Assembly: GCF_000525835.1 (NCBI RefSeq)
Contig: NZ_AODD01000037.1
Span: forward strand, 1-36,295
Length of the DNA: 36,295 nt
Direction of reading: 5' to 3'
Source: Listeria grandensis FSL F6-0971
Lineage (GTDB): Bacteria > Bacillota > Bacilli > Lactobacillales > Listeriaceae
The notes under the pieces were generated by a model. It saw nothing but the letters and a program-made list of their open reading frames with translations. It was not told the origin of the DNA and made no database searches. Below are positions 1-9,926 of the stretch, one piece after another (position 1 is the first letter of the stretch; the number at the start of each line of letters is the position of its first letter). Made by a program: the position numbers and the translations under genes.

Positions 1-102
1 TAGCACTTTACCCCCAATGTGTCTATGTAAAACGACCATTTCTAAAGAACGGGCTGTCTTCATTTTAGCAATATTATGCGTAAAAGGGAAGTAAAATACC
101 AT
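1..102 (-). CDS. possible 5' part of an unknown gene running off the window edge
   Basis: A minus-strand frame stays open from position 1 through an ATG at 102 (34 codons inside the window) and for about 40 more codons upstream of that ATG. The translation after the ATG begins MVFYFPFTHNIAKMKTARSL and has a protein-like composition. No convincing ribosome site precedes the ATG, so it may be a remnant, a gene with another start, or chance. It would be divergent from the aminopeptidase. I do not recognise the family. Confidence 0.25.
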   Translation of the reverse strand, partial: MVFYFPFTHNIAKMKTARSLEMVVLHRHIGGKVL

Positions 103-237
103 GGCTTGCCGATAGATCGTATTTTTAGTGTACAGAAAGCGACGAAATAAATTCTTTTTGGAAGCATATTTTGTGGAATTGGAGTAAACTGTAGAGGTGC
201 CGCAAAACGGTGGAAAAAATGAAATGGAGTGATATGC

Positions 238-1350
238 TTGAAAGATCCACGTATTGAAAAACTAGCTCATAATTTAATTAACTACTCTGTGCGCCTGCAA
301 GCCGGCGAGAAGGTACTTATTGAGAACTTCGGTTTACAAAAAGAACTGGTGACCTCACTCGTTGCAGAAGCCTATAAAGCTGGCGGATTCCCATTCGTAT
401 CTTTGAAAGAGCCACAGATTGACCGTGAAATGATGCTTGGTGCAAGTCCAGAGCAATATGCTAAAATCGCCGAGTTTGAAGGAAACGTCATGAAAGAGAT
501 GGATGCATATATCGGCCTGCGTGCTGGTGATAATATTAATGAATTATCGGACGTCCCTGCCGAAAAAATGAAAATTAACGGCGAAACAGTTGGGAAAATG
601 CATACGAGTATTCGTGTTAAACAAACAAAATGGGTTGTGTTACGTTACCCAAGCGCGTCTATGGCACAATTATCTAAAATGAGCACCGTCGGGTTTGAAG
701 ATTTCTACTTCCAAGTTTGCAATCTTGATTATAGTAAAATGGGAGAAGCGATGGAAAGCCTCGTAACATTGATGAACCAAACTGATCGCGTTCGTCTTGT
801 TGGACAAGGCACAGACCTGCGTTTTTCAATCAAAGATATTCCTGCTATCAAATGTGCTGGTGAGTTGAATATTCCTGATGGCGAGGTATACACGGCTCCT
901 GTGCGCGATTCCGTGAATGGTACAATTACGTATAACACACCTTCTCCTTATCAAGGTTTTGTTTTCGAAAACGTTTCTTTTACTTTTGAAAACGGAAAAA
1001 TTGTGAAGGCTACAGCGAATGATACGGAGCGTATTAACAAAATTTTGGATACGGATGATGGTGCTCGTTTTATCGGCGAATTCGCGATTGGTGTTAACCC
1101 GTTCATTCACGAACCAATGCAAGATATTCTTTTTGATGAAAAAATTGAAGGTAGCTTCCACTTCACGCCAGGTCAAAGTTATGATGAAGCACCAAATGGC
1201 AATCATTCCGCGATTCATTGGGATTTGGTGAACATTCAGCGTCCTGAATACGGTGGTGGCGAGATTTACTTTGACGATGTTCTCATTCGTAAAGATGGCC
1301 GTTTCGTCATTCCAGAATTAGAGAAATTGAATCCAGAGAACCTCATTTAA
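238..1350 (+). CDS. M29-family aminopeptidase (AmpS/PepS type)
   Basis: Cytoplasmic metallo-aminopeptidase that removes N-terminal residues from peptides. The 370-residue product has the M29 fold signatures: the N-terminal DPRIEKLAHNLINYS block, the metal-site segment DGEVYTAPVRDSVNG, then GEFAIGVNP, GSFHFTPGQSY and HSAIHWD, which supply the family's Glu, His and HxD ligands. I chose the TTG at 238 because GGAG at 226-229 lies about 8 bases ahead of it; a GTG at 229 in the same frame has no ribosome site and would add three residues. The gene stands alone, convergent with murC, and ends at a strong hairpin. Family assignment is firm; substrate preference cannot be read from sequence. Confidence 0.93.
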   Translation: MKDPRIEKLAHNLINYSVRLQAGEKVLIENFGLQKELVTSLVAEAYKAGGFPFVSLKEPQIDREMMLGASPEQYAKIAEFEGNVMKEMDAYIGLRAGDNINELSDVPAEKMKINGETVGKMHTSIRVKQTKWVVLRYPSASMAQLSKMSTVGFEDFYFQVCNLDYSKMGEAMESLVTLMNQTDRVRLVGQGTDLRFSIKDIPAIKCAGELNIPDGEVYTAPVRDSVNGTITYNTPSPYQGFVFENVSFTFENGKIVKATANDTERINKILDTDDGARFIGEFAIGVNPFIHEPMQDILFDEKIEGSFHFTPGQSYDEAPNGNHSAIHWDLVNIQRPEYGGGEIYFDDVLIRKDGRFVIPELEKLNPENLI

Positions 1351-1353
1351 TAA

Positions 1354-1400
1354 CATAACAAAGAAGGAATCCCATTTTGCCGGATTCCTTCTTTGTTATG
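1354..1400. terminator. bidirectional terminator between aminopeptidase and murC
   Basis: A perfect 19-bp inverted repeat (arms 1354-1372 and 1382-1400) with a 9-base loop sits between two convergent genes, 3 bases after the aminopeptidase stop. The flanks are only modestly T-rich, so stem stability would have to do most of the work. Confidence 0.75.
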
Positions 1401-1484
1401 CAATATTAGGCGTATCTTGGATAGCACATCAAAAAAGAACTGTACATTAGGATTGCACTAACATACAGCGCTCAAATGACACAC

Positions 1485-2822
1485 TTAATTTATCACTCGC
1501 TTTTCTTCTATAAATTTCACACCCGTGTCAAGAATCCCTTCGTATGCCGCTTGGAATTTTTGAACATCTCCTGCTCCCATGAACAAAATCACAGCATTAT
1601 CGTAAGCTAATAGACTTTCTGTATGCTGCTCTTGAATCACATGGTTGCCTTTCGTTTTTGCGGCTAGATCTTGAATCGTTAATGTGCCACGATTTTCACG
1701 CGCCGAACCGAATATATCGCATAGATACACTTCGTCCGCTAGATTCAAACTATCTGCAAAACCTTGTAGAAATGCTTGTGTCCGTGTAAAAGTATGCGGT
1801 TGAAATACCGCTACAATTGGACGATCTGGATATTTTTGACGAGCCGCATTGACAGTAGCTCGAATCTCAGAAGGATGGTGTGCATAATCGTCCACCAATA
1901 CTTGGTTCTGTCTCTCCGTGATACTGAAACGACGCTTCACACCTTCAAATGTACGCAATTCTTTTGCTACATCAACAGTTCCGATTTTTTCATAGTGACA
2001 AAGCGCGATAACGCTCAGCGCATTGAGTACGTTGTGATCGCCATACGTCGGAATCACGAATGTTCCATGGAACTCACCGTTATGATACACATCAAATGTG
2101 GAGCCAGTCGTTTCTTTCACAATATTTTTAGCTTGAAACTCATTCCCCTCTTCAAAACCGAAGTAAATAATGGGAACTTCTAGTTTTAAGCGGCGCAATT
2201 GTGTATCATCGCCCAACGCAAAAACAGCCTTTTTCACTTGTTTACCAAATGATTCAAACGCACTAAATACGTCATCCTCGCTCTTAAAATAGTCTGGATG
2301 ATCCCAATCAATATTCGTCATAATCGCATAGGTTGGCGAGTAAGCTAAGAAATGGCGTTGATATTCACAAGCCTCTAAAGCAAAATACTCAGCATCTGGG
2401 TTACCCTTCCCAGTCCCATCACCGATTAAATACGAAGTTGGACGCAACTCTTCTAATACATGTGAAAGAAGACCAGTCGTCGATGTTTTACCGTGCGATC
2501 CAGTAATAGCAACGCTTGTATAGCCTTCAATAAGTTGTCCCAAAAATTTATGATAGCGAATAACTGGTAAATCCATGTCCATTGCTTTCTTAATCTCAGG
2601 ATGGTCGTCTTTGAACGCATTACCCGCAATGACTGTTAACCCTTCATGAATATTGTCTTCAGAGAATGGCAAAATTTCAATACCGTCTTCTTCCAATGAT
2701 TTCTGTGTAAAAAAATACTTTTCTACATCGCTTCCTTGCACGCAGAAGCCCTTATCAAACATAATTTGAGCCAGTGCACTCATACCTGACCCTTTAATCC
2801 CAACAAAATGATACGTCGTCAT
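1485..2822 (-). CDS. murC: UDP-N-acetylmuramate--L-alanine ligase
   Basis: Cytoplasmic peptidoglycan precursor enzyme: it joins L-Ala to UDP-MurNAc using ATP. The 445-residue product has the N-terminal Rossmann motif [14 protein letters not shown], the Mur ligase ATP loop [10 protein letters not shown] near residue 107, the central [10 protein letters not shown] segment and the C-terminal DDYAHHPSE motif. Length matches the family (about 440). The ATG at 2822 is preferred over an in-frame TTG one codon upstream because the GGGGG ribosome site is then 8 bases away. An extended -10 promoter lies about 170 bases upstream. In Bacillales murC and sftA are commonly neighbours, as here. Confidence 0.96.
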   Translation of the reverse strand: MTTYHFVGIKGSGMSALAQIMFDKGFCVQGSDVEKYFFTQKSLEEDGIEILPFSEDNIHEGLTVIAGNAFKDDHPEIKKAMDMDLPVIRYHKFLGQLIEGYTSVAITGSHGKTSTTGLLSHVLEELRPTSYLIGDGTGKGNPDAEYFALEACEYQRHFLAYSPTYAIMTNIDWDHPDYFKSEDDVFSAFESFGKQVKKAVFALGDDTQLRRLKLEVPIIYFGFEEGNEFQAKNIVKETTGSTFDVYHNGEFHGTFVIPTYGDHNVLNALSVIALCHYEKIGTVDVAKELRTFEGVKRRFSITERQNQVLVDDYAHHPSEIRATVNAARQKYPDRPIVAVFQPHTFTRTQAFLQGFADSLNLADEVYLCDIFGSARENRGTLTIQDLAAKTKGNHVIQEQHTESLLAYDNAVILFMGAGDVQKFQAAYEGILDTGVKFIEEKRVIN

Positions 2823-2993
2823 CAATTGAACCCCCAGAATTTTAATCTTTGAAGAGGTAGCCTAAAAAATAGTGTGTTGCTTATTTTAAATAGCATTTTC
2901 ATTATTTTTATTATTTCTAGACATCTTCTTGTTACTACTTACGTGTATGTGTGTTTGCTGTTAGTCGTTTCGCATGAAAACTCTCACTAAGCA

Positions 2994-3001
2994 ATTATAG
3001 C
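2994..3001 (-). promoter_or_regulatory. extended -10 promoter for murC
   Basis: On the minus strand TATAAT (2994-2999) is preceded by TGC, giving the extended -10 form TGnTATAAT. The -35 region at 17-base spacing is poor, as usual for this class. It predicts a leader of roughly 165 bases before murC. Confidence 0.5.
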
Positions 3002-3022
3002 ACTTTCTCGCCCATTAAGAAA

Positions 3023-3049
3023 TCCTTGTGGAAAATTTATATCCAAGGA
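3023..3049 (-). terminator. possible terminator after sftA
   Basis: An inverted repeat with arms TCCTTG and CAAGGA (extended by flanking A/T pairs) lies about 70 bases past the sftA stop. On the minus strand it is followed by TTTCTTAAT, a weak T tract. It could equally be a structural element of the leader region. Confidence 0.3.
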
Positions 3050-3115
3050 CTTATATTTTTGCATTTTTGCGCTTTATAAAGTACGTTTTTATACGCTAAT
3101 AGAACTATGGATGTA

Positions 3116-5404
3116 TTAATTAGCACGTATCTTTTCTAATTGTTCTTTTGTGATAATAACATCCCGCGGCCTTGAACCGTTCGTTTCTGAGACAATGCTG
3201 TGTTTCTCTAGCGCCTCCATCAATCTTGCAGCACGGTTATAACCAATACGGAAATGGCGTTGAAGCAAAGAGGTGGAAGCTCCATTCTGAGCGAGTACAA
3301 AGTCACAAGCTTCATCAAAAAGATCATCCTCTTCTTCTTTGGCAAGCTCACGTTCTAGCAACTCTTCTTGTTTGAAAAGATAGTTTGGCTCGGCTTGATT
3401 CCGTACGTGAGCAATAACAGCATCGATTTCTTGATCACCAACATAAGTCCCTTGCAGGCGAACTGGTTTAGAGGAACCACTTGGTAAGAAGAGCATATCC
3501 CCTTTTCCGAGAAGTTTCTCCGCCCCTGCTGTATCAATGATCGTTCTGGAATCGATTTGCGAAGAAACAGAGAACGAAACCCGTGTTGGTATGTTCGCCT
3601 TAATAAGTCCCGTAATAACGTCCACAGATGGCCTCTGCGTCGCTACAATCATATGAATACCACACGCCCTTGCTTTTTGAGCAATACGACTGATCGCTTC
3701 TTCTACGTCGTTTGGAGCGACCATCATCAAATCAGCTAATTCATCGATAATGATTAAAATATATGGCAATTTTTCACCTGAGTGCTCTGGGTGCGAAGAG
3801 TATTCATTAAATTTCTCCATATTTCGAACGCCAGCATGCGAAAAGAGTTGATAACGGCGTTCCATCTCTTCTACCGCCCATTTAAGCGCTGCGGTTGCAG
3901 CCTTCGCATCTGTAATGACAGGGCTAACGAGGTGTGGAATGCGATTGTACGGTGCCAATTCAACCATTTTTGGATCGATAAGTAGTAATTTCAATTCATC
4001 TGGCGTGGCTTTATAGAGAAGACTAATGAGCAGGGAATTGATGCACACACTCTTCCCTGATCCGGTAGCTCCTGCAATTAAACCATGCGGCATTGTTTGC
4101 AAATCAGTAACGATTGGCATGCCTGAAATATCGAGACCAAGCGCTGCGGTCAACGGCGATTTGCTCGACTGAAAAGCTTGGCTGTTCATAATCTCCGAAA
4201 GCATCACGGGACGGCTCGTTTCATTCGGAATTTCGATTCCAATTGTGCTCTTTCCAGGAATCGGCGCCTCCATCCGAATGTCTTTTGCAGCAAGGCTCAA
4301 CTTGATATCATCGGTCAAATTCGTGATTTTGCTTACCTTCACACCTTTTTCCGGCTGAACTTCAAAGCGCGTAACGGCAGGTCCTTGCGTAACATTCACG
4401 ACGCTCGCAGAAACATTAAAATTCGAAAGCGTTTCGTTTAAAAGTTCTTCTTGAAATGCTAGCCACTCTTCATCTTCATTTTCGAAAACAGGTGGTTTCA
4501 ATAGATTTAGCGACGGGAAATAATAACCGCTCGCCTCTTCTTTTAGACGCGATTCTGTAGGGAAAACTGGTTTTATTCCAATTTCAGACTCTGGCTCGCT
4601 TTTTTTCTCCGCATGTTGCTTATCTTGATTCACCATCATCACGTTGAAAGGAATTCTGGTTTTCGGTGGTGTTTTTTCAGGCATTACTACTTTTTCTGGT
4701 TGCGGAGCTTCATGAATAAGATCGATGGGTTGCTCCACTGGTTTTTGTTCTATGACCGGTTCTGGCGTAGCTTCAACTTCTTCAGCGATCGATTCCGCTA
4801 CCACTTCTTCCTGAATTTGTTCTAAAATAGCAACCTTTTCTTCGGCCTCTAATACGACATTTACTGTCGGGAATGCGTCATCGTTCCAAATCTCTTCTAT
4901 GTCCACGATTGGCTCGGGTTCAGCTACAGCTTCTACTATTTCTGGAATGATTTCACTCGATTCTTGTTCTTTTGTGATATCAAACTCAAAACGACTTGGT
5001 CTTTTTTGGAAGGCAAACACAGGGGAAGGTACATCGGTCGGTCTGAACGGTCGTTTCTTCTCGATTTTTGGTGTACCATTCGGAATCGTTCTTGTGATAC
5101 TTGATGAGACTACTTGTTGTTCTATATGTAACGCTACTTTTTTCTCCTTGATCGGTCGATACCCATCTGGAATTAACGGAAAGCGGAACTCACCTTTTGG
5201 ATATTGATACACAACTTTAGCATAGACTTCGCGCTGTTGCTTGGCTGGTAGATGCTTCTGGTTTGTCGCTGGCCTTATTTTTTCAACTTTAGTTGGTACT
5301 ATTTGAACCGGTGGCGCTTGTTCTGCCTCTTTTTTCGGCTTAGACACTACTTCTTCATATTCTTCGTTTCGATCGGCAAAGAAAAACTCTTTAAACCATC
5401 CCAT
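3116..5404 (-). CDS. sftA: FtsK/SpoIIIE-family DNA translocase SftA
   Basis: ATP-driven double-stranded DNA pump that clears or positions DNA at the division septum. The 762-residue protein has a long acidic N-terminal half (about residues 1-300, many Glu/Val/Pro) without membrane segments, which fits the soluble SftA (YtpT) branch rather than membrane-anchored SpoIIIE. The motor follows: Walker A GATGSGKSVCINS near residue 445, Walker B LIIIDELADLMM near 552, and the ATQRPSVDVITG motif. The C-terminal gamma winged helix (about residues 695-755, DEACDFVLAQ to SRPRDVII) would recognise orienting DNA motifs. B. subtilis SftA is longer; the difference lies in the variable linker. It is transcribed toward murC. 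Confidence 0.93.
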   Translation of the reverse strand: MGWFKEFFFADRNEEYEEVVSKPKKEAEQAPPVQIVPTKVEKIRPATNQKHLPAKQQREVYAKVVYQYPKGEFRFPLIPDGYRPIKEKKVALHIEQQVVSSSITRTIPNGTPKIEKKRPFRPTDVPSPVFAFQKRPSRFEFDITKEQESSEIIPEIVEAVAEPEPIVDIEEIWNDDAFPTVNVVLEAEEKVAILEQIQEEVVAESIAEEVEATPEPVIEQKPVEQPIDLIHEAPQPEKVVMPEKTPPKTRIPFNVMMVNQDKQHAEKKSEPESEIGIKPVFPTESRLKEEASGYYFPSLNLLKPPVFENEDEEWLAFQEELLNETLSNFNVSASVVNVTQGPAVTRFEVQPEKGVKVSKITNLTDDIKLSLAAKDIRMEAPIPGKSTIGIEIPNETSRPVMLSEIMNSQAFQSSKSPLTAALGLDISGMPIVTDLQTMPHGLIAGATGSGKSVCINSLLISLLYKATPDELKLLLIDPKMVELAPYNRIPHLVSPVITDAKAATAALKWAVEEMERRYQLFSHAGVRNMEKFNEYSSHPEHSGEKLPYILIIIDELADLMMVAPNDVEEAISRIAQKARACGIHMIVATQRPSVDVITGLIKANIPTRVSFSVSSQIDSRTIIDTAGAEKLLGKGDMLFLPSGSSKPVRLQGTYVGDQEIDAVIAHVRNQAEPNYLFKQEELLERELAKEEEDDLFDEACDFVLAQNGASTSLLQRHFRIGYNRAARLMEALEKHSIVSETNGSRPRDVIITKEQLEKIRAN

Positions 5405-5630
5405 TTATATCACTACCTATTTGTTTTTTTCCGTTTCTTAAACTGATTCTAACAGAGAAATTTAGATAAAGCTATCATGAAAGTTCTGTAACCTAGATCC
5501 AACTCTAAAAATCCTCGTAGATTGTTGTTATATCACCATCCAAAGCCACATAACATAAACTTATACTTCGCTCCTCTAAAATAAAAAGAACAATAAAAAC
5601 CGGTATTGTATACCAAATAGAACGAAAATA

Positions 5631-5660
5631 AAGCAGTTCTCCCATCAGAAAGAACTGCTT
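5631..5660. terminator. terminator after ytpR
   Basis: A 10-bp stem (AAGCAGTTCT at 5631-5640 paired with AGAACTGCTT at 5651-5660) begins 7 bases past the ytpR stop. On the minus strand it is followed by TATTTTCGTT, and on the plus strand by TTCATTTT. It separates the ytpPQR group from sftA. Confidence 0.85.
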
Positions 5661-5666
5661 TTCATT

Positions 5667-6278
5667 TTAAAATAAAACTGGAAATTCCGCGCCCGTTTCA
5701 TAGCTATCATCTAGTACCATGATTCCTTTTTCTTCCGGTGCATCAGGAATCGCCAACTCGCGCGCCGCACAAATCATCCCGAACGAATCTTCTCCGCGAA
5801 GATTGGATGGTTTAATGATTAAACCACTCGGCATAACAGCTCCCACTTTAGCAACAACCACTTTTTGACCTGCGTCAACATTCGGTGCACCGCATACGAT
5901 TTGTACTGTTTCGCCTCCTAAATCAACTTGACAAACATTTAGTTTATCCGCATTCGGATGCTTTTCTTTCGATGCCACATACCCGACAACAAATTTAGGC
6001 GAAAGATCTGCTTCTAACACAAAATCAAAACCATTATCCACTAATTCTTTGTTGATGAACGCGACATCTTCTGCCGTCAAATTCACTTTACCATTCGCAT
6101 CAAATGCGCGTCTTTTCGAAACCTCAAATAAATTGATGGCAACCGTTTCACCAGTCTTCACATCAAAAATACGTGTCACGTTTCCTTTGGATTCAAAATC
6201 CGTTTTTTCTACATCATTGAGGTGGACTAAAAGCGTGTCCCCTACTCCTTTTTCGTTATAAAATGCATTTACAATCAC
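5667..6278 (-). CDS. ytpR: YtpR, tRNA-binding-domain (OB-fold) protein
   Basis: A 203-residue protein whose C-terminal half (from about residue 92, [20 protein letters not shown]) is the OB-fold tRNA-binding domain found at the N terminus of the PheRS beta chain; the N-terminal half is a YtpR-specific extension. No catalytic domain is present, so annotation as a PheRS beta subunit would be wrong. Its physiological role is not established. The GTG start is supported by AAGGAG 8 bases upstream. It lies 5 bases after ytpQ and shares its operon, ending at a strong terminator. Confidence 0.9.
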   Translation of the reverse strand: MIVNAFYNEKGVGDTLLVHLNDVEKTDFESKGNVTRIFDVKTGETVAINLFEVSKRRAFDANGKVNLTAEDVAFINKELVDNGFDFVLEADLSPKFVVGYVASKEKHPNADKLNVCQVDLGGETVQIVCGAPNVDAGQKVVVAKVGAVMPSGLIIKPSNLRGEDSFGMICAARELAIPDAPEEKGIMVLDDSYETGAEFPVLF

Positions 6279-6283
6279 GTTAA

Positions 6284-7081
6284 CTACTCCTTTGGTCTGT
6301 TTTTGGCCATAATAAAGATCGGTTCTAGTTTACCATCATTATACACGAGAGGTAAAGAGGTAATTGGCGCCAGTCCGTCCGCAAAAAACTGCATCGTCAT
6401 GTGCGCCAACACATCATAGCCCGTATTATTTCTTATATCCGCAATAATCAGCACGTCTTGATGCGGCACCGCAAGCACCATCTCGCCCTCTATTTGCGCT
6501 CGCATCTCTTCCAAAAAAGACTCATTTAAAATGCGACTCGCGTCATATCCATCATTCGTCCGCACAAAATAATAATCATTCCCACTCACCGAATCTTTTT
6601 TCGAAGTCGTTGGTCGTGTTCGCAAATTAGCAAACGCCGCAATCCGTATATCATCCAGCGTCACATCTGTATTTTGCAGACTTTCTTCCTCAATAAACCG
6701 ATAGGACGCCCCTACATCCACCACATAAAAAATGGCTGTTTCCGCCGTGTGTTCTTCTCTTAACAGCACTTTCCCATCCTTCGTTTCACGAGGGAAAGAA
6801 GTCGCACGAATCACGGGATATACATTCGGTAAACTCGCACGAATATCGATTTTTTGTTGCGATGCAAGCAAACCTTCGCGTACATAGTAGCTGATTTTAT
6901 CCACGGCAACATCACCATTTTCTTCCCAGTTTGCGATGATTTGCGGAATAGACAGTGTAATCGAGTGGCCGGATTCCGTCACCTTTAACGTATCCTTTTC
7001 TCGATCATAACCGAACGTCCGACCATTGCCCGAAAGCTCCGTTTCAAGGCGTTCTTTCATTTTTTGCGTAGTCATTTTCAA
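6284..7081 (-). CDS. ytpQ: YtpQ, DUF1444 family protein
   Basis: A 265-residue cytoplasmic protein of the conserved Bacillales DUF1444 (YtpQ) family, function unknown. No signal peptide or membrane segment is visible. I take the TTG at 7081 as start because GGGGAGGG is 7 bases ahead, whereas the ATG two codons in is 13 bases away; the resulting MKMT start resembles what I recall of homologues. The gene begins 20 bases past ytpP and ends 5 bases before ytpR, so the three are probably one transcript. Confidence 0.87.
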   Translation of the reverse strand: MKMTTQKMKERLETELSGNGRTFGYDREKDTLKVTESGHSITLSIPQIIANWEENGDVAVDKISYYVREGLLASQQKIDIRASLPNVYPVIRATSFPRETKDGKVLLREEHTAETAIFYVVDVGASYRFIEEESLQNTDVTLDDIRIAAFANLRTRPTTSKKDSVSGNDYYFVRTNDGYDASRILNESFLEEMRAQIEGEMVLAVPHQDVLIIADIRNNTGYDVLAHMTMQFFADGLAPITSLPLVYNDGKLEPIFIMAKNRPKE

Positions 7082-7101
7082 AACAAAGCCCTCCCCTCTT
7101 C

Positions 7102-7416
7102 TTATAGCGCATCGATAAAGTCATTAATTTCTTCTTTTGTTTTGCGATCCTTACTGACGAAACGCCCGATCTCCTCGCCATCTTCAAACGCCAAAAAACT
7201 TGGAATCCCGAAAATCGCCAAGTCCGCACACAGATCAATAAACTGATCACGATCTACGTGCGAAAAAGTGAAATCATCATGCTCCGCTTCAATCTCCGGC
7301 ATGACCGGTTCAATAAACTTACAGTCCCCACACCAATCCGCGCTGAACATAAAAATCGTTTTACCATTATCTTTTAACTCATTAAATTCTGCTACTGATT
7401 CCAAATGCTTCATCAT
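7102..7416 (-). CDS. ytpP: YtpP, thioredoxin-like protein
   Basis: A 104-residue thioredoxin fold with active site [14 protein letters not shown] near residues 27-40 and the cis-Pro segment FGIPSF. The CGDC pair differs from thioredoxin CGPC and suggests a different redox potential or partner. The ATG at 7416 is chosen because AAGGAG (7424-7429) is 7 bases upstream; an open frame extends 15 codons further but has no ribosome site. First gene of the ytpP-ytpQ-ytpR group. Confidence 0.88.
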   Translation of the reverse strand: MMKHLESVAEFNELKDNGKTIFMFSADWCGDCKFIEPVMPEIEAEHDDFTFSHVDRDQFIDLCADLAIFGIPSFLAFEDGEEIGRFVSKDRKTKEEINDFIDAL

Positions 7417-7545
7417 CACTCGACTCCTTCTTGTTCTTATATCTTCCATCCTAAAGCCCACACCAAAATTAGTAAAGAATTACGCTCACAAAACTTGCTA
7501 CTCACCATTATTTCTTCTATCATAGCAAATAAGGAGGCGTTTTTT

Positions 7546-7989
7546 ATGGATTATCATATTTATTTAGCTGGCGAAATTCATTCGGACTGGCGCGACCAAC
7601 TGCGCGCTAGCATTAATGAAAAACCAGGTATCACATTCCACTTCTGGGGACCACAGGAGAATCACGGTTTGTCAGACGCGATCGGCGAAAACATTCTCGG
7701 CACGCAACCAAATCCCATTTACAAGGACTTGCAAGCGTCAAAGATCAACAATTTGCGCACCGAACTACATCTGAAAAAAGCAGACTTAGTCATCGCCCTG
7801 TTCGGCGAGAAGTTCAAACAATGGAATACCGCAACCGACGCAGCAACTGCGATCACACTCGGAAAACCAACCATCATCATCCGACCCGAATCGCTACATC
7901 ACCCGTTAAAAGAGTTATCGGAGAAGGCGAACGTAACAGTAGACTCCATCGAACAAGCTGCGCAAGTAATCGATTACCTATTCACATAA
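7546..7989 (+). CDS. ytoQ: YtoQ family protein
   Basis: A 147-residue cytoplasmic protein beginning MDYHIYLAGEIHSDWRDQLR, typical of the YtoQ family (about 148 residues), which resembles nucleoside 2-deoxyribosyltransferase-like Rossmann proteins; no activity is established. AAGGAGG at 7531-7537 lies 8 bases before the ATG and settles the start, although the frame is open further upstream. It runs opposite to its neighbours and its upstream region overlaps the divergent ytpP control region. Confidence 0.88.
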   Translation: MDYHIYLAGEIHSDWRDQLRASINEKPGITFHFWGPQENHGLSDAIGENILGTQPNPIYKDLQASKINNLRTELHLKKADLVIALFGEKFKQWNTATDAATAITLGKPTIIIRPESLHHPLKELSEKANVTVDSIEQAAQVIDYLFT

Positions 7990-8123
7990 AGACCACGTAT
8001 GTGACAGAAGCGGGAAGATTAACTGATTTTTTCCAAATAGCGATCCCTCCCCTTCTTCACAAACAACGCGGCCTCTTCTTAGTAATCTATCTTCAACGTA
8101 AGTCCCATTCCCCTCCTAAGCGC

Positions 8124-8149
8124 AAAAAAGCACCCCTATTTCAGGCGCT
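8124..8149 (-). terminator. terminator after the small membrane protein gene
   Basis: On the minus strand AGCGCC (8144-8149) pairs with GGTGCT (8129-8134), including a G-U pair, followed by six T. The stem overlaps the last codons of the gene at 8136. Confidence 0.65.
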
Positions 8150-8354
8150 TCTTCACGTTGACTCGTTCCTTCCAAGACCACATAAATCCGAATCCCAAAA
8201 CCAGAATTCCACCAATCAACGTCGTTAAAATCCAACCCGGCTCTGTCTCCTGAAAATAAAAAATCGGAAATAGATAGCCAATCCATAAAAAAAGAGCAGA
8301 AACAATCATGATACTTCCCATCAAAATAACCGGCGAACGCCAAATTTTAAGCAT
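8136..8354 (-). CDS. small two-helix membrane protein
   Basis: A 72-residue hypothetical protein with two hydrophobic segments (about residues 9-31, [20 protein letters not shown], and 43-62, [19 protein letters not shown]) and a basic tail [12 protein letters not shown], so both ends are probably cytoplasmic. The ATG at 8354 overlaps the 3' end of the M42 peptidase gene by 8 bases, which implies translational coupling; no separate strong ribosome site is seen. I do not recognise the family. Confidence 0.6.
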   Translation of the reverse strand: MLKIWRSPVILMGSIMIVSALFLWIGYLFPIFYFQETEPGWILTTLIGGILVLGFGFMWSWKERVNVKKRLK

Positions 8355-9420
8355 TGTCGCGAATTGTTTCAAATGTCGTTTTATCCAAATTGCGGACTAC
8401 CGTCGCAATCATTTCTTTAGCCGCCGCATAATCATCGATGTGCAGAATCGAATTAGCTGAGTGGATGTAGCGCGCCGGAACGCCAATTACCGCACTCGGG
8501 ATACCGCTGTTCGACGTGTGTACTTTCCCAGCATCTGTTCCACCCGGCGAGATAAAGTATTGATACGGAAGGTGATTAGATTCCGCTGTATCTAATAGAA
8601 ATTCACGCATACCACGGTGCATGATCATCGTCCGATCAAAAACACGCATCAAGAAACCTTGACCAATTTGACCAAATTGCGTTTTATCACCCGTTGTATC
8701 ATTCGCCGGACTAGCATCGAGCGCGAAAAAAACATCTGGTTGAATCATATGCGCACTCACACCCGCACCACGAAGCCCAACTTCTTCTTGCACGTTCGCA
8801 CCCGCAAATAATGTATTGGGTAGCGCATCGTCTTTCACTGCTTTTAAAAGCTCGATCGCAAGCCCAACACCATATCGGTTATCCCATGCTTTCGCCATAA
8901 TTTTTTTCGGGTTAGCAAGCGGCGTAAATTCAGCCACAGGAACAATTTGTTGTCCTGGTTTCACACCAATCACTAGCGCATCATCGCGATCATCCGCGCC
9001 AATATCGATCAATAGATTTTTCGGGTCCGTTGGTTTACTTCGCTCTGCTTCTGTCAATAAATGCGGCGGAACTGAGGCTACAACACCAATCACAGGACCA
9101 TTCGCTGTTATCACTTGCACACGTTGCGCTTGCAAAACTTGCGGATTCCAGCCACCTATCGTTTGAAAAGCAATCATCCCGCTATCAGTAATTCGTGTCA
9201 CCATAAAACCGACTTCATCCAAATGACCCGCTACCAAAATACGCGGCCCTTCATCGGCCCCATGACGCACGCCGAAAATACCACCTAAACCATCTTGAAT
9301 AACTTCATCAGAAACCGGCGTGATCTCTTTCCTCACAAAATCTCTCACAAATTGCTCGTTACCCGAAGTGCCTGGCAACTCCGTTAATGTTTTAAATAAA
9401 TCCAACGTTTCTTTTTCCAA
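8347..9420 (-). CDS. ytoP: M42-family aminopeptidase (YtoP/PepA type)
   Basis: Cytoplasmic dinuclear-metal glutamyl/leucyl aminopeptidase. Motifs: [10 protein letters not shown] (first His-x-Asp), AWDNRYG (bridging Asp), [10 protein letters not shown] (catalytic Glu), DASPAND, and C-terminal [18 protein letters not shown] start at the TTG at 9420, giving 357 residues, because the in-frame ATG at 9456 lies immediately after a TATAAT box and so would not be in the transcript; AAGGA lies 11 bases before the TTG. The 3' end overlaps the small membrane protein gene. Confidence 0.92.
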   Translation of the reverse strand: MEKETLDLFKTLTELPGTSGNEQFVRDFVRKEITPVSDEVIQDGLGGIFGVRHGADEGPRILVAGHLDEVGFMVTRITDSGMIAFQTIGGWNPQVLQAQRVQVITANGPVIGVVASVPPHLLTEAERSKPTDPKNLLIDIGADDRDDALVIGVKPGQQIVPVAEFTPLANPKKIMAKAWDNRYGVGLAIELLKAVKDDALPNTLFAGANVQEEVGLRGAGVSAHMIQPDVFFALDASPANDTTGDKTQFGQIGQGFLMRVFDRTMIMHRGMREFLLDTAESNHLPYQYFISPGGTDAGKVHTSNSGIPSAVIGVPARYIHSANSILHIDDYAAAKEMIATVVRNLDKTTFETIRDNA

Positions 9421-9452
9421 TTTATAATCAGTCCTTTTCGGTGATTTCCCTA

Positions 9453-9458
9453 GCATTA
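9453..9458 (-). promoter_or_regulatory. -10 box for the M42 aminopeptidase
   Basis: TATAAT on the minus strand, about 35 bases before the chosen TTG start, with a weak -35 match (TCGACG) about 18 bases further up. The divergent ytzB-like gene has its own TATAAT at 9517-9522. Confidence 0.45.
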
Positions 9459-9516
9459 TACCATTTTTAGAAAGGCTCCGTCGATGTAAAGGCTTTTATA
9501 TTTTTAGTTTAGAGGG

Positions 9517-9522
9517 TATAAT
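9517..9522 (+). promoter_or_regulatory. -10 box for the ytzB-like gene
   Basis: TATAAT on the plus strand about 54 bases before the ATG. The -35 region is AT-rich without a good match. Confidence 0.45.
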
Positions 9523-9575
9523 AAGACACAGTGAAACTTAAAGATAAATACAAGTAAGATTTAGGGAGGAAAACA

Positions 9576-9887
9576 ATGAACTGGAAAGCGTTTATTACCG
9601 GCGTTGCTGCAGGGGCTACGGCTGGTCACTTCATCAACCATTACCTACTCGAGCCAAAAACCATTTCAGGAGATGTTATTCTGGAAAATGTCAAAGAGGC
9701 ATTCAAAAAAGAAGGGCCCATCGAAGGCTCGTGGATCCAACTAAAAAAACAACATTACAAAAAATTCGCGATGGATACATTCGTATATCACGGCGGTATT
9801 ACAGCGATTCGCGACGGCGAGAAAAAACAATTCGAGTTTATCGCAGATGCTACGACTGGAACAATTATCGATGTTTACTTAACTTAA
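9576..9887 (+). CDS. small YtzB-like protein with PepSY-like fold
   Basis: A 103-residue protein. Residues 1-27 (MNWKAFITGVAAGATAGHFI) form an N-terminal hydrophobic segment that may anchor it or act as an uncleaved signal. The rest, ending FEFIADATTGTIIDVYL, resembles the PepSY-type domain (strand ending in D..TG.I). AGGGAGGA lies 5 bases before the ATG. It resembles B. subtilis YtzB in size and position; function is unknown. A shared hairpin terminator follows. Confidence 0.65.
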   Translation: MNWKAFITGVAAGATAGHFINHYLLEPKTISGDVILENVKEAFKKEGPIEGSWIQLKKQHYKKFAMDTFVYHGGITAIRDGEKKQFEFIADATTGTIIDVYLT

Positions 9888-9893
9888 AAACGC

Positions 9894-9926
9894 AAAATGG
9901 CAAGCCACAACTCGGCTTGCCATTTT
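9894..9926. terminator. bidirectional terminator, ytzB-like / CsoR-like
   Basis: A perfect 13-bp stem (AAAATGGCAAGCC at 9894-9906, complement at 9914-9926) with a 7-base loop. It is followed by TTATTT on the plus strand and has an A-rich left side, so it can serve both converging genes. Confidence 0.9.

Noticed and set aside
7405-7545. 47-codon N-terminal extension of ytoQ.
   Set aside because: It overlaps the ytpP control region, while AAGGAGG with good spacing marks the ATG at 7546, which gives the family length.
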